Source of the DNA: a virus
Direction: 5' to 3' (one strand)
Length of the DNA: 20,609 bases
IMG/VR virus record: IMGVR_UViG_3300003323_000521
Coordinates: 1 to 20,609 of that record
Part shown: piece after piece, positions 7,806 to 14,719 of the stretch
Layout: the number at the start of each line of letters is the position of its first letter
How positions within the stretch are numbered: position 1 is the first letter of the stretch
The notes under the pieces: generated by a model
The model's database searches: none
Told to the model about the DNA's origin: nothing
What the model saw: the letters and a program-made list of their open reading frames with translations, nothing else
Made by a program: the position numbers and the translations under genes

Positions 7806-8129
7806 CTACAGGCTCCGAACTCGTGCAGCCCGTGCCTTTGCCTCGCCTGCGCTCTTGATGTCGTGGCAAGCCTTGCAGAGGCTCTGCAGGTTGGTGTCGT
7901 CGTCAGCCCCACCCATCTCCAGCGGGATGATGTGGTCGGGAGTGATGGCCACCGTCGTGCGGCCCTGCTCCCCGCAGTGCTTGCACAGCGGGTGCAGGCG
8001 CAGCCACCGAGCCCGGCGCTTGACTGCTGCGTCACCACGCAGGCGGGCTGTCACGTCAGGGCGCTGGCTCAGGGTGTTGAGGCTGGGGCGCAGCGTCTGC
8101 AGCCTGGGCTTCAGGGTCTTCAGCTTCAT
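7806..8129 (-). CDS. HNH endonuclease adjacent to terminase
   Basis: A 107-residue HNH nuclease. The motif is complete: HPLCKHCGEQG (first Cys pair), ITPDHIIPLEMGGADDDTNLQSL (DH, then Asn), and CKACHDIKS (second Cys pair plus His). The first 40 residues are basic and probably bind DNA. HNH proteins of this size beside terS/terL in HK97-type phages are known to act with the large terminase in cos cleavage and head morphogenesis, and the position here fits that exactly. ATG 8129 has only a weak ribosome binding site. It is the first gene after the late control region, so it should be the promoter-proximal gene of the late operon. Confidence 0.9.
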   Translation of the reverse strand: MKLKTLKPRLQTLRPSLNTLSQRPDVTARLRGDAAVKRRARWLRLHPLCKHCGEQGRTTVAITPDHIIPLEMGGADDDTNLQSLCKACHDIKSAGEAKARAARVRSL

Positions 8130-8283
8130 GAGGGGTCCATCGGTCTACGCTTCCCCGAAGGTACGGCGCTGGGCCCTGCCTCTCACCAGTGCGCCGATTG
8201 CCTGAGGTGCATCAGGCCCATGAGGAGCGCAGCGACTTTCCCCTCGCTGCCAGCGGTCGGGCTCGGCTGTGTGACGGGGTGCA

Positions 8284-8314
8284 AAATGAGAAAAGCCGCC
8301 TCGGTGGGCGGCTT
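8284..8314 (-). terminator. Intrinsic terminator between the early operon and the late operon (tR'-like)
   Basis: On the minus strand AAGCCGCC-CACCGA-GGCGGCTT forms an 8-bp stem with a 6-nt loop. It is followed by TTCTCATTTT, which together with the end of the stem gives a TTTT run. It lies about 120 nt downstream of the promoter at 8439-8467 and 155 nt upstream of the HNH gene. It would stop both early-operon read-through and late-promoter transcripts unless an antiterminator acts. Confidence 0.82.
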
Positions 8315-8438
8315 GGGGATGTTTTGGGCGTGCTTACCCTGCGGAGGGCTCAGCGTCTGGCGCTGTTGACCGGCACGGCCGGTGGTCGAATTCCCCTGCA
8401 AGGACTCACGTTGTCAGGGGCCGCGATGTGCAGGCGCG

Positions 8439-8467
8439 AGCATACGCGTTTGATTCTTTGATTGCAA
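8439..8467 (-). promoter_or_regulatory. Candidate late promoter (pR'-like)
   Basis: On the minus strand a -35 TTGCAA (8467-8462), a 17-nt spacer and a -10 TATGCT (8444-8439) start 8 nt after the stop codon of the zinc-finger gene. Each hexamer matches the sigma-70 consensus at four of six positions. The predicted start near 8432 would give a short transcript ending at the terminator at 8314-8284, the arrangement seen at lambda pR'-tR'. Confidence 0.6.
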
Positions 8468-8475
8468 GCGACGAA

Positions 8476-9078
8476 TCAAAAATCGCTCCGCAGGCGCTTT
8501 GCCAGCTGCTGGTCGAACCTGGAAGCCTTCTCCTCGATGTCGGCCAGCAGGGCGTGCGCAAAGGCGGTCTCAGCCTCGTCTGCACCCAGCCTGGATTTGC
8601 GGCGCCCGGTCGCCTTGCACGTGCCGCACTTGATCTGCGGGCCGCTCTGCTCGTGGCGCCCAGCCCCGTTGAATCCCCTGCCATCGCACTTGCCGCACAG
8701 CGGATCGAGGAAGACGTCGAGCACCCGACCAGCGAGCTTGTTGATCTCGTCTACCGGACGATCGAAGCCTGTCCTGGTGGCGCGCCCGCGAGCCAGGGCA
8801 CCGAGAACTTCTCTCGTTCCGCGCAGGGTCTTGAGCTGCATCAGCACCAAGGCGCGCTCGGTCACCGTGGCGTTCGTGGTGCTGCGGATCTCGGCGCGGA
8901 CGGTATCGAACTCCGTCTTCAGCCGCGCCAAGCTCGCGCCCAGCGTATCGCTGCACCAGCCGGCGGCTATCAGCACGTCCGCATCCCCGCGGCGATCTGC
9001 GATCACCCTGAGATTGCTGGATTCGGTGGCGTTCGCGTAGCGCTCGCCAGTGGTGGGTCGGTCTTCGATGGTGCTCAT
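8476..9078 (-). CDS. DnaJ-type zinc-finger protein in the lambda Q position; putative late antiterminator
   Basis: A 200-residue protein with two CxxCxxxG zinc-knuckle halves: Cys128/Cys131 (CGKCDGRG) and Cys151/Cys154 (CGTCKATG). This resembles the DnaJ-like zinc region found in some phage Q-type antiterminators. Flanking parts are helical, with a basic segment after the finger (RRKSR). It is the last gene of the early operon and is followed directly by a promoter, a terminator and then the packaging genes, the same order as lambda Q-pR'-tR'-late genes. The function is therefore inferred from position plus zinc finger; no direct family match was made. ATG 9078 overlaps the upstream stop (ATGA). 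The frame extends upstream to 9225, but that part overlaps the previous gene. Confidence 0.72.
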   Translation of the reverse strand: MSTIEDRPTTGERYANATESSNLRVIADRRGDADVLIAAGWCSDTLGASLARLKTEFDTVRAEIRSTTNATVTERALVLMQLKTLRGTREVLGALARGRATRTGFDRPVDEINKLAGRVLDVFLDPLCGKCDGRGFNGAGRHEQSGPQIKCGTCKATGRRKSRLGADEAETAFAHALLADIEEKASRFDQQLAKRLRSDF

Positions 9079-9317
9079 GAGGTCGCTTTCTCGGTGGGTT
9101 GCTGGGCTGCCGCGAACCGCTCGCGCGCCTCGATGGTTTCCTTGGGTGCCTGGGCGAAGTGGTCGCATAGGCGGATGTAGGTGCCGCTGTAGGCCTGCCA
9201 CTTGCCTGCGCTGAGAGGGGCGCAATGGCCAAAGCCGAGGCGCGCCAGCTCACCGCCACAGCGCTTCGGGCTCCAGTGGCTGCAGTCCATGCAGCGGACG
9301 CGGCCGTCGGGCGTCAT
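9075..9317 (-). CDS. Small Cys-rich prophage protein, probable zinc binder
   Basis: An 80-residue protein with conserved-looking cysteines: Cys9 and Cys12 (RCMDCSHW), Cys20, Cys32 (LGFGHC) and Cys51 (LCDHF), a pattern I associate with small zinc-binding proteins of Burkholderiales prophages. The C-terminal 25 residues are Ala/Glu-rich. ATG 9317 overlaps the stop of the membrane-protein gene (ATGA, 9314-9317) and its own stop overlaps the next start. There is no strong Shine-Dalgarno, so translation probably depends on coupling. The longer frame to 9377 would overlap the upstream gene. Function unknown. Confidence 0.75.
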   Translation of the reverse strand: MTPDGRVRCMDCSHWSPKRCGGELARLGFGHCAPLSAGKWQAYSGTYIRLCDHFAQAPKETIEARERFAAAQQPTEKATS

Positions 9318-9469
9318 TGGTAGAGCGCGTACACGGCCGCGCAGATGAGGGTTGCTGCGCAGAACGACCACACCCATATCGGGATGGCGCGCCGTGCGCC
9401 ACCGCCGATACAGTCAAGGACGAACAGCATCGCCCAGCCGGAGCACACGATGATGGGTGTCCACTTCAC
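9314..9469 (-). CDS. 51-residue predicted membrane protein (GTG start)
   Basis: A short gene starting at GTG 9469-9467 with AGAAGG 7 nt upstream. It overlaps the previous stop as GTGA and the next start as ATGA. The product has two hydrophobic segments, residues about 5-20 (PIIVCSGWAMLFVLDC) and 29-49 (IPIWVWSFCAATLICAAVYAL), separated by a short GGGARR loop, so it is probably an inner-membrane hairpin. The signal-like frame, good ribosome site and two-sided overlaps make it a real gene despite its size. Function unknown. Confidence 0.72.
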   Translation of the reverse strand: MKWTPIIVCSGWAMLFVLDCIGGGARRAIPIWVWSFCAATLICAAVYALYQ

Positions 9470-9900
9470 GTCAATCCCTTCTGGCGCAAGCGCACCAAGC
9501 TGCGCATGTGGCCAAACATCCAGGCGAGCAGCACGCTGTCGCGGGTCTCGCCAGGTGGGAGGGGGCGCTGCCCGTCGATCACGGCGTCGCAGGCGGTGCA
9601 GCAGTAGGCGCCGCAGAGGTCCAGGGCCTTCAGGCCCCTGCCCTTTCCGGCCGCTCCGAGCGGGGCGTGGCTCCAGATCACCGTCGCGGGGTCGAACGTG
9701 CACGCGCCGGGGATGCGCACCGTGCACTCCTCGCCGCGGGCCGACTGGCGGATCGACGTGCTGACGCGATCGGGCGTCTTCAGCACCGGGGCTGCGGCAG
9801 CCGTGCGGTCGATCCGCGCCATCGTGGCCCGGGCCGGCTCGGCCAGAGGCACCAGCTTTGGCTTCGGCGGCCGGACGTAGGGCTTGCGGCCGAAGCTCAT
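9466..9900 (-). CDS. DUF1364 protein, putative HNH-like nuclease (YbcO-like)
   Basis: A 144-residue protein whose C-terminal 90 residues match the DUF1364 pattern I know from YbcO of the E. coli DLP12 prophage: EECTVRIPGACTFDP, a His at 78 (WSHAP), then KALDLCGAYCCTACDAVIDG. Candidate zinc ligands are Cys59, Cys67, Cys101 and Cys104. The family is thought to be nuclease-like and belongs to phage nin-type recombination regions. The first 45 residues are Pro/Lys/Ala-rich and probably flexible. ATG 9900 has AGGAG 8 nt upstream and overlaps the DUF1367 stop (ATGA). The frame extends far upstream, but that part is the neighbour in another frame. Confidence 0.82.
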   Translation of the reverse strand: MSFGRKPYVRPPKPKLVPLAEPARATMARIDRTAAAAPVLKTPDRVSTSIRQSARGEECTVRIPGACTFDPATVIWSHAPLGAAGKGRGLKALDLCGAYCCTACDAVIDGQRPLPPGETRDSVLLAWMFGHMRSLVRLRQKGLT

Positions 9901-10418
9901 TCGCCGAACTCCTGCAGCAGCGCCTCGATTGCCTGTGCGCGGGCGTCCTCGGGCGCGTGCGGCCAAAGGGCCCGCGTGGCGTGGTCGGTACGCAGGAAGG
10001 CGACGGCGGCCTCGTGGAAGGCGCGCATGTCGTCCTCCTCCAGCTCGCTGTAGCTGATGGACTTGGGGACCGCGATGACAGCGCCCCGCGGGCCCGGGAA
10101 CCACTCGCAGTGGCCGGCGCCGATCTTCAGCCAGTCCCGGAAGCCCTTCTCGAAGTTCTCGAAGCGATCCTGGTTCTCGAAGATGGCCTGCTCCAGGGCC
10201 ATATGCCTGCGGTGGAACGGGCCGCTGCGCGCCTTGTGCGTGCGGATGGTGGTCATTTCGCCGGGCTCCATGCGCATCAGACCTGCGAAGAAGCGTCGCC
10301 ACTTCCGGCGGTTGGTCTCGCCCAGGCCGTCGACGATGCCGAACAGCACGCGGCGAGCTGCCTCGCGGTCCTGCTCCGGGATCTCGGCGCCCTGCCGAAC
10401 GAGGACGATCTCGCTCAT
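9897..10418 (-). CDS. DUF1367-like phage protein
   Basis: A 173-residue protein resembling the DUF1367 family of lambdoid nin-type regions. The central part reads RRKWRRFFAGLMRM and FENFEKGFRDWLKIGAGHCE. The hallmark segment is VPKSISYSELEEDDMRAFHEA, followed by a helical end. No enzymatic motif is visible. It directly precedes the DUF1364 gene, a pairing seen in E. coli prophages (the YbcN/YbcO pair, as I recall), which supports both calls. ATG 10418 overlaps the stop of the small membrane gene (ATGA). Function unknown; a role in recombination or DNA metabolism is inferred from neighbours. Confidence 0.75.
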   Translation of the reverse strand: MSEIVLVRQGAEIPEQDREAARRVLFGIVDGLGETNRRKWRRFFAGLMRMEPGEMTTIRTHKARSGPFHRRHMALEQAIFENQDRFENFEKGFRDWLKIGAGHCEWFPGPRGAVIAVPKSISYSELEEDDMRAFHEAAVAFLRTDHATRALWPHAPEDARAQAIEALLQEFGE

Positions 10419-10573
10419 TGGCAGGGCCTCGTGAGGAACCGCCAGGCACCTGCGATGCCACGGCAGAGCATGCGCGCTACGAACTCCAGCGCCAGCAGGA
10501 GCAGGGCGAACGCGACAACGATGGCCAGCGCTGCCGCGAGGCCGTAGTCGCACATGTCTTCGAGGGTGCTCAT
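10415..10573 (-). CDS. 52-residue predicted single-pass membrane protein
   Basis: A short gene from ATG 10573, overlapping the preceding stop (ATGA, 10570-10573) and the next start (10415-10418). The product has one strong hydrophobic helix at residues about 11-33 (GLAAALAIVVAFALLLLALE), flanked by an acidic N-terminus and a basic Cys/Arg-containing C-terminus. By the positive-inside rule the C-terminus would face the cytoplasm. No family recognised. Small membrane proteins in early phage operons can act in exclusion or host takeover, but nothing here shows which. Confidence 0.7.
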   Translation of the reverse strand: MSTLEDMCDYGLAAALAIVVAFALLLLALEFVARMLCRGIAGAWRFLTRPCQ

Positions 10574-10992
10574 TCGCTGTGGGTGTTGGTGCGCGTCGGG
10601 TCCGTGGGCGAACGGCCGTACGTGTACTTCGTGGCGGGCGTGGTGATCGGCAGCCCAGGCAGTCGCGCAGGGCCGCCGGGAACTGGCCGTCCAGGCGCCT
10701 GGACGACCGGCTTCTGGTGTGCCTTCGGCTTGGGCTTCGGCGCGGGCGGGATCGGGCTGATCGGGTGCTCCGCGCGATAGCGGTCCATGTCCGCGCGGTC
10801 GACGAAGAACCGGAACTTCCGGTGTGCGACCAGCAGGCGGAACACCCGGCCGGTGCGGTGCAGTTTCCAGGCGGCCTGCTCGAATTGCCGCTTCTCGATG
10901 CCGTCGGCCTCGTCGATCGTGAGGCCGCCAGGGCGTGCGGCGAGGTCCAGGAAGCGCGTCCGGACGCGCGCGGGGCGGTCCTGCGGGCTCAT
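10570..10992 (-). CDS. Hypothetical protein with possible winged-helix N-domain and Pro/Lys-rich tail
   Basis: A 140-residue protein. Residues about 10-80 (RTRFLDLAARPGGLTIDEAD, then EKRQFEQAAWKLHRTGRVFRLL, then a FRFFVDRADMDRY strand) look like a helix-turn-helix with a beta wing, as in small phage DNA-binding proteins. Residues 85-140 are low-complexity, rich in Pro, Lys and Thr, and probably disordered. ATG 10992 has GAGG about 8 nt upstream and overlaps the preceding stop. No family name can be given with confidence; DNA binding is inferred from the predicted fold. Confidence 0.72.
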   Translation of the reverse strand: MSPQDRPARVRTRFLDLAARPGGLTIDEADGIEKRQFEQAAWKLHRTGRVFRLLVAHRKFRFFVDRADMDRYRAEHPISPIPPAPKPKPKAHQKPVVQAPGRPVPGGPARLPGLPITTPATKYTYGRSPTDPTRTNTHSE

Positions 10993-11198
10993 GCGGTCAC
11001 CTCGTCGGCGGGCGTGTTGACGAAGGTGGGCACCGGCTGCAGCGTGATGCGGCGTCCGGGCAGGTCGCTGTGGCCATCCATGCCGGGCGTGCACAGGCGC
11101 TCGCTCGGCGTGGTGCGGTTGGCCGCGTGGTAGTGCTGGCAGTGGTCGCGCAGAGCGCACCAGCCGCCCATGCAGGCCAGGATCGGGGGATTGCTCAT
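10989..11198 (-). CDS. Small Cys/His-containing hypothetical protein
   Basis: A 69-residue protein with Cys9, Cys14, Cys20 and Cys36 and nearby His residues (LACMGGWCALRDHCQHYHAA), suggesting a small zinc-binding domain. ATG 11198 has GGAG about 8 nt upstream and sits in an ATGA overlap with the DUF1376 gene; its own stop overlaps the next start. No family recognised. The residues resemble short prophage proteins with a MGGWC..R..C core that I have seen without assigned function. Confidence 0.7.
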   Translation of the reverse strand: MSNPPILACMGGWCALRDHCQHYHAANRTTPSERLCTPGMDGHSDLPGRRITLQPVPTFVNTPADEVTA

Positions 11199-12259
11199 CG
11201 CGTCGCTCCTTCGGTTGCGAGAGGCTTCAGGACGCCGGGTAGGCCGGCGGGTTTGGGTGCGTTCCACGGCCCATCGCCAGCCTTGGCGAAGACCCGAGCG
11301 CGGTAGGTCGGGAACTGCTCGGTCTCGCTCCAGTCGCCGAGGCCGAGTTCCTGGCCGCGCTTGCGGATGCCGGCGCCGGTGTCCCACCAGTTGGCGACGC
11401 CCTCTTCCACGCCCTCCTCGCCTTCGCCGTCCTGCCAGCGCTTGCCGCGGAGGTAGGTGAGCGGCGCCTCGATGAAGCCCTCCGCCCACTTCGGGGTGCC
11501 GCGCTTCTTCCGCACGTCGGCCACGATCGCATCGGCGACCGGATCGAGCTCGTGCAGGCACCAGTGGTCGCTGCACTTCGCCTTGTCCTGCTTGCGGTCG
11601 TTCTTCGGCCATGCCAGCCAGAAGTCCGCGAACCGTTCGCCGCTCCCCCGCTTGCGGGGGCTGGGGGGGTTCTTCTTTTCTTGTCCCTGTCCCTGTCCCT
11701 GTCTCTGTCCCTCTCCCTGTCTCTTGGATGCCGTTTCTCGAGGGACTTTCGAGGGACGTTTGGTTTTGTCCCCAGGGACAGGAAGAAGCTGTCCGGCGGG
11801 ACAACCCGCGGACATCCACTCCTCGAACGTCGGCTTCGGAACGTCAGCGCCCTCGTGCCGGTCGTTGTGCTTCTTGATCCGCGCGCACTCGGTGCGCCAG
11901 CGCTGCTCGAGCTTCGCCTGCCACGCCTCGCGCGCCTTCTCGGCCACGACAGGGTGGTACAGCCGGCCGTCGTCGCACTCGACCCAGCCACGCAGCGCAC
12001 CGTCGCGAACCGCCGCCCACTCGCGCGCGATCTTCCCGCGCTGCGCGTAGCCGGCGGCCTTCGCGATCCACTTCTCGTCGTTCGGGATCGACGCGGCCGG
12101 CACCTGGTGCCACGACGCCGCCCAAAGCAGCACCGCGGCCCAGCAAGCCTCTGGCGTCTCGTTGCTGGCCAGCTCGGAGTCGCGCAGGCGCGCCACATCC
12201 AGCGGCATGAACGGGAAATCCGTCAGGTCACACTCGGGCGGGGTCAGCGGCTCGGTCAA
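11195..12259 (-). CDS. DUF1376-type phage replication protein (YdaU-like, TTG start)
   Basis: A 354-residue probable replication initiation protein. Residues 10-125 match DUF1376 (DLTDFPFMPLDVARLRDSEL, EACWAAVLLWAASWHQVPAAS, then GRLYHPVVAEKAREAW), a domain found at the N-terminus of phage replication proteins such as YdaU of the Rac prophage. A Gly/Gln linker at 181-193 is encoded by hexanucleotide repeats. The C-terminal domain begins FADFWLAWPKNDRKQDKAK (from 210), a motif common in phage replication proteins. The start is TTG 12259-12257, with GGGGAGG 4-5 nt upstream and a TTGA overlap with the preceding stop. The open frame runs further upstream to 12493, but that part belongs to the neighbours. 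Confidence 0.82.
   Translation of the reverse strand: MTEPLTPPECDLTDFPFMPLDVARLRDSELASNETPEACWAAVLLWAASWHQVPAASIPNDEKWIAKAAGYAQRGKIAREWAAVRDGALRGWVECDDGRLYHPVVAEKAREAWQAKLEQRWRTECARIKKHNDRHEGADVPKPTFEEWMSAGCPAGQLLPVPGDKTKRPSKVPRETASKRQGEGQRQGQGQGQEKKNPPSPRKRGSGERFADFWLAWPKNDRKQDKAKCSDHWCLHELDPVADAIVADVRKKRGTPKWAEGFIEAPLTYLRGKRWQDGEGEEGVEEGVANWWDTGAGIRKRGQELGLGDWSETEQFPTYRARVFAKAGDGPWNAPKPAGLPGVLKPLATEGATR
11684..11725. repeat. Hexanucleotide tandem repeat inside the DUF1376 gene
   Basis: Seven consecutive 6-nt units of TCCCTG or close variants (TCTCTG, TCCCTC, TCTCTT) encode the GQ-rich linker on the minus strand. Copy-number changes would keep the reading frame and only alter linker length. 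Confidence 0.85.
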
Positions 12260-12447
12260 GCGGCCTCCCCTGCTTCGTCGCTGCCGTCCGTGGCGAGGCG
12301 CACCAGGTCCTCGCGCTGGTAGGTCCGCTCGCGAACGAACGGCCAGCCCACTGGCGCGCACATCAGCGTCACCCGGTCGCCCACGCGGGTCACCTCGGTG
12401 CCGACCATGTCCTCGCCGCGGACCTTGTAGCGGTGGGGCGTCTTCAC
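12256..12447 (-). CDS. Small hypothetical protein (GTG start)
   Basis: A 63-residue protein with a beta-rich look (HRYKVRGEDMVGTEVTRVGDRVTLMC, then ERTYQREDLVRLA), similar to short SH3-like or KOW-like prophage proteins. The start is GTG 12447-12445 with GGAGG about 8 nt upstream, in a GTGA overlap with the methyltransferase stop. Its stop overlaps the TTG start of the DUF1376 gene. No family or function recognised. Confidence 0.7.
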   Translation of the reverse strand: MKTPHRYKVRGEDMVGTEVTRVGDRVTLMCAPVGWPFVRERTYQREDLVRLATDGSDEAGEAA

Positions 12448-13334
12448 GCCGTGGCCTCCTCGTCGGAGAACATGTCGACGGCGCGGTGCGCACGTGCGGC
12501 AGCGAGGTTCTTCACCGCCTGGGCGTAGTAGGACTCCTTCAGCTCAACGCCGACGAACTTGCGGTCCATCTGCAGCGCCACGTAGCCCTCGCTGCCGATT
12601 CCCATGAAGGGGCTGAGCACCACATCGCCCGGGTTCGTCCAGAGCAGGATGCCGCGGCGGATCACTTCCAGCTGCAGCGGGCAGATGTGGCGTTCGTCGT
12701 CGTGCTCGCGCGCCGACTTGAACTGCAGGGTGTCGGACGGGTTGATATCCATCCAGACAGGGCTGGCAACGCGCTGCCACAGATCGACGGGGAACTCGGC
12801 CGCCGCGTGCGTGACGCGCTCGCTCTCGCCCGGCGCGCGGACGGTGATGAGGTAGTCGGGGATGCCCATGCGGCACATTGCCGAGTTCTCGCGAACGCTC
12901 TTGTGCAGCAGGCCGAGGGCCTTCGTGCGCTGCATCGCGGTGACCGGGTCTTTCCAGATGGTCGCCTTGGCGTGGAAGATGAAGCCGTGACGTTGGAATG
13001 CGCGTAGCAGGTCGCCCGGGAAGTCTTTCAGCCCGATCACCCCGTCGCGCTCTTTGCTGCTGGGCATGTCCATGCAGTGGAACGAGATATTGCGGCCCGG
13101 CTTCATCACCCGGCGCAGCTGGGCCACCAGGTAGTCAAAGTGCTCGAAGAACTCGGCATCCGACTTCACGTTGCCCATGTCCCGCGGGCTGTTGCTGTAG
13201 GTGTAGAGGCTGGCGAACGGCGGGCTGAAAATCGAGTATCCGACCGACTGATCCGGAAGGCCGGCCAGCACCTCGACGCAGTCGCCGCGAATCGCGGTGT
13301 ATCGGTCAGCCACCTCTTGGGCGATGCAGTTCAT
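12444..13334 (-). CDS. DNA methyltransferase, N-4 cytosine/N-6 adenine type
   Basis: A 296-residue SAM-dependent DNA methylase. Catalytic motif IV is SPPF (residues 37-40, in YSIFSPPFASLYTYS) and the SAM-binding motif I is FMGIGSEG (243-250, after GDVVLSPFMG). Motif IV thus precedes motif I, the beta-class order. SPPF is more usual in N4-cytosine enzymes, while many N6-adenine enzymes have DPPY, so the target base is uncertain. The frame has no restriction partner beside it, so self-protection from host restriction or regulation of phage DNA is more likely than a full R-M system. ATG 13334 has GGAG 6 nt upstream and overlaps the helicase stop. Confidence 0.92.
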   Translation of the reverse strand: MNCIAQEVADRYTAIRGDCVEVLAGLPDQSVGYSIFSPPFASLYTYSNSPRDMGNVKSDAEFFEHFDYLVAQLRRVMKPGRNISFHCMDMPSSKERDGVIGLKDFPGDLLRAFQRHGFIFHAKATIWKDPVTAMQRTKALGLLHKSVRENSAMCRMGIPDYLITVRAPGESERVTHAAAEFPVDLWQRVASPVWMDINPSDTLQFKSAREHDDERHICPLQLEVIRRGILLWTNPGDVVLSPFMGIGSEGYVALQMDRKFVGVELKESYYAQAVKNLAAARAHRAVDMFSDEEATA

Positions 13335-14719
13335 GTGGGCTCCGTCAGGAAGTCAGGGATGCGCACCGCGGCGCGGGCGCTGTAGGCGTTGGTCTGGCGG
13401 GCCGTCGCGCCGACAACTTCGGCCATCACCGCGTCGCGGGTCTCGGCACCCAAGCTCTCGGCCATAGCGATCGCGTCGCGTTCCTTGCGGCGGAGGTTTG
13501 CGGCGACGGCGCCCTCCTGAGAGCTGGCGAACAGGTGCACGTCGACCGGCCGGCGCTGCCCGAACCGCCAGCATCGGCGGACGGACTGGTAGTAGCTCTC
13601 GAAGGAATCGGTGACGCCGACGAATGCCATGCGCGCGCAGTGCTGCCAGTTCAGGCCCCATCCGCAGATCGACGGCTTGCTGACCAACACGCGCACGCGG
13701 CCCTCGGCGAAGGCTTCGAGTTGGGATTCCTTTTCCTCGGTGGTGTGCCGGCCGGCGATCTGAACCGCGCCGTCGATCGCCGCCGTGAGCGCGTCGCCCT
13801 CGTCGTTGAGGTCGCACCAGACCACCCACGGCTCGCCCGGCTCGGCGTTCACCGCAGCGGCGCAGGCGGCTACGCGCTCGGCCATCGAATCGCGCCTGGC
13901 GCCGCGGCGCTCGCTGAGCGTCTGCGCCTCCATCGGGAAGAGCATGCCGTCGAGCGGCGCGTCAATATAGACGGTGTGCTCGTGCAGCTGAAGCGGCGGC
14001 AACACGTAGGCCGCGTCATCGAAGCCGAGGTCTGATGGGCGGCGAATCATCGCACCCCAACTGGCTACCCAGCGCCAGAAGACCTCGCGGGCGTGGCCCT
14101 TCAGGCGCCACACGCTCGTGTCGCCACCGTCATGCGTGAAGAACTCGGCCAGCATCTCGGCCCGCGTACACACGCCCAGGAACTCGGCGTGCGTGCCCAG
14201 TTCCGTCCAGTCATTCGGCGCCGGCGTCGCGGTGGCCGGCAGCTTGAACGGCGTATCGCGGTAGGCGTCCGTCAGCTGGCGGAAGGTCTTCGTGTCGTGG
14301 TGCTTGATGCACCCACTCTCGTCGAGCACCACGCCGCCGAAGATCGACGCATCGAACTTGTGCGCGCGGTCGTAGTTCGTGATGTTGATGCCAGGGACGA
14401 CCTGATCGGCTTCTCGCACGACCGTCGCCTCGATGCCGAACTTGCGGCCCTCCGCGGCCAGTTGCGCGGCGACCGCGAGCGGCGTGTGGATCATCACCGG
14501 CATGGCGGTGTGCCGGTTCACCACCTGCGCGAAGGCAAGTTCGATCAGCATCTTGCCGAGGCCAGTGTCCGCGAACACTGCCGCCCGCCCGCGGCGCAGC
14601 GCCCACGACGCGAGCGCAGCCTGGTGGCCGAAGAGGCTCTCAGGCAGCGCGATCGCTCCGGCGATGCCGCTGGGACGGTGAGCGACGAACTTCTGGCGAA
14701 GGAACGCTTCGTAGCTCAT
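13331..14719 (-). CDS. SNF2-like DEAD/DEAH superfamily 2 helicase
   Basis: A 462-residue superfamily 2 ATPase. Q-region: LFGHQAALASWALRRGR. Motif I: FADTGLGKM (Lys56). Motif II: VLDESGCIKH (Asp133, Glu134). Motif III: ATATPAPNDW (about 162-171). Motif VI: QSVRRCWRFGQRRPVDVH. DES instead of DEAD/DEAH in motif II, and GQ in motif VI, are typical of phage SNF2-like helicases. It is compact, without the large insertions of chromatin remodelers. Between the winged-helix protein and the methylase, and near the DUF1376 initiator, it probably remodels or opens phage DNA during replication or recombination. ATG 14719 gives an ATGA overlap with the upstream gene; GTG 14731 is an alternative. Confidence 0.9.
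   Translation of the reverse strand: MSYEAFLRQKFVAHRPSGIAGAIALPESLFGHQAALASWALRRGRAAVFADTGLGKMLIELAFAQVVNRHTAMPVMIHTPLAVAAQLAAEGRKFGIEATVVREADQVVPGINITNYDRAHKFDASIFGGVVLDESGCIKHHDTKTFRQLTDAYRDTPFKLPATATPAPNDWTELGTHAEFLGVCTRAEMLAEFFTHDGGDTSVWRLKGHAREVFWRWVASWGAMIRRPSDLGFDDAAYVLPPLQLHEHTVYIDAPLDGMLFPMEAQTLSERRGARRDSMAERVAACAAAVNAEPGEPWVVWCDLNDEGDALTAAIDGAVQIAGRHTTEEKESQLEAFAEGRVRVLVSKPSICGWGLNWQHCARMAFVGVTDSFESYYQSVRRCWRFGQRRPVDVHLFASSQEGAVAANLRRKERDAIAMAESLGAETRDAVMAEVVGATARQTNAYSARAAVRIPDFLTEPT

Larger units (their letters stand above)
8130..8475. other. 346-nt late control region without a credible gene
   Basis: This region contains the late promoter candidate (8439-8467), the terminator (8284-8314), and a leader hairpin between them: CCCCTG and CAGGGG arms near 8394-8421 on the minus strand. 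The final 150 nt before the HNH gene show no clear element. A 72-codon minus-strand frame at 8183-8401 runs straight through the terminator and looks non-coding. Confidence 0.6.

Noticed and set aside
8183-8401. 72-codon minus-strand frame in the late control region
   Set aside because: It runs through the intrinsic terminator at 8284-8314, has low-complexity residues and no good ribosome site.
12444-14719. Restriction-modification or other defence island
   Set aside because: Methylase and helicase are embedded in an unbroken early phage operon with no restriction endonuclease partner.
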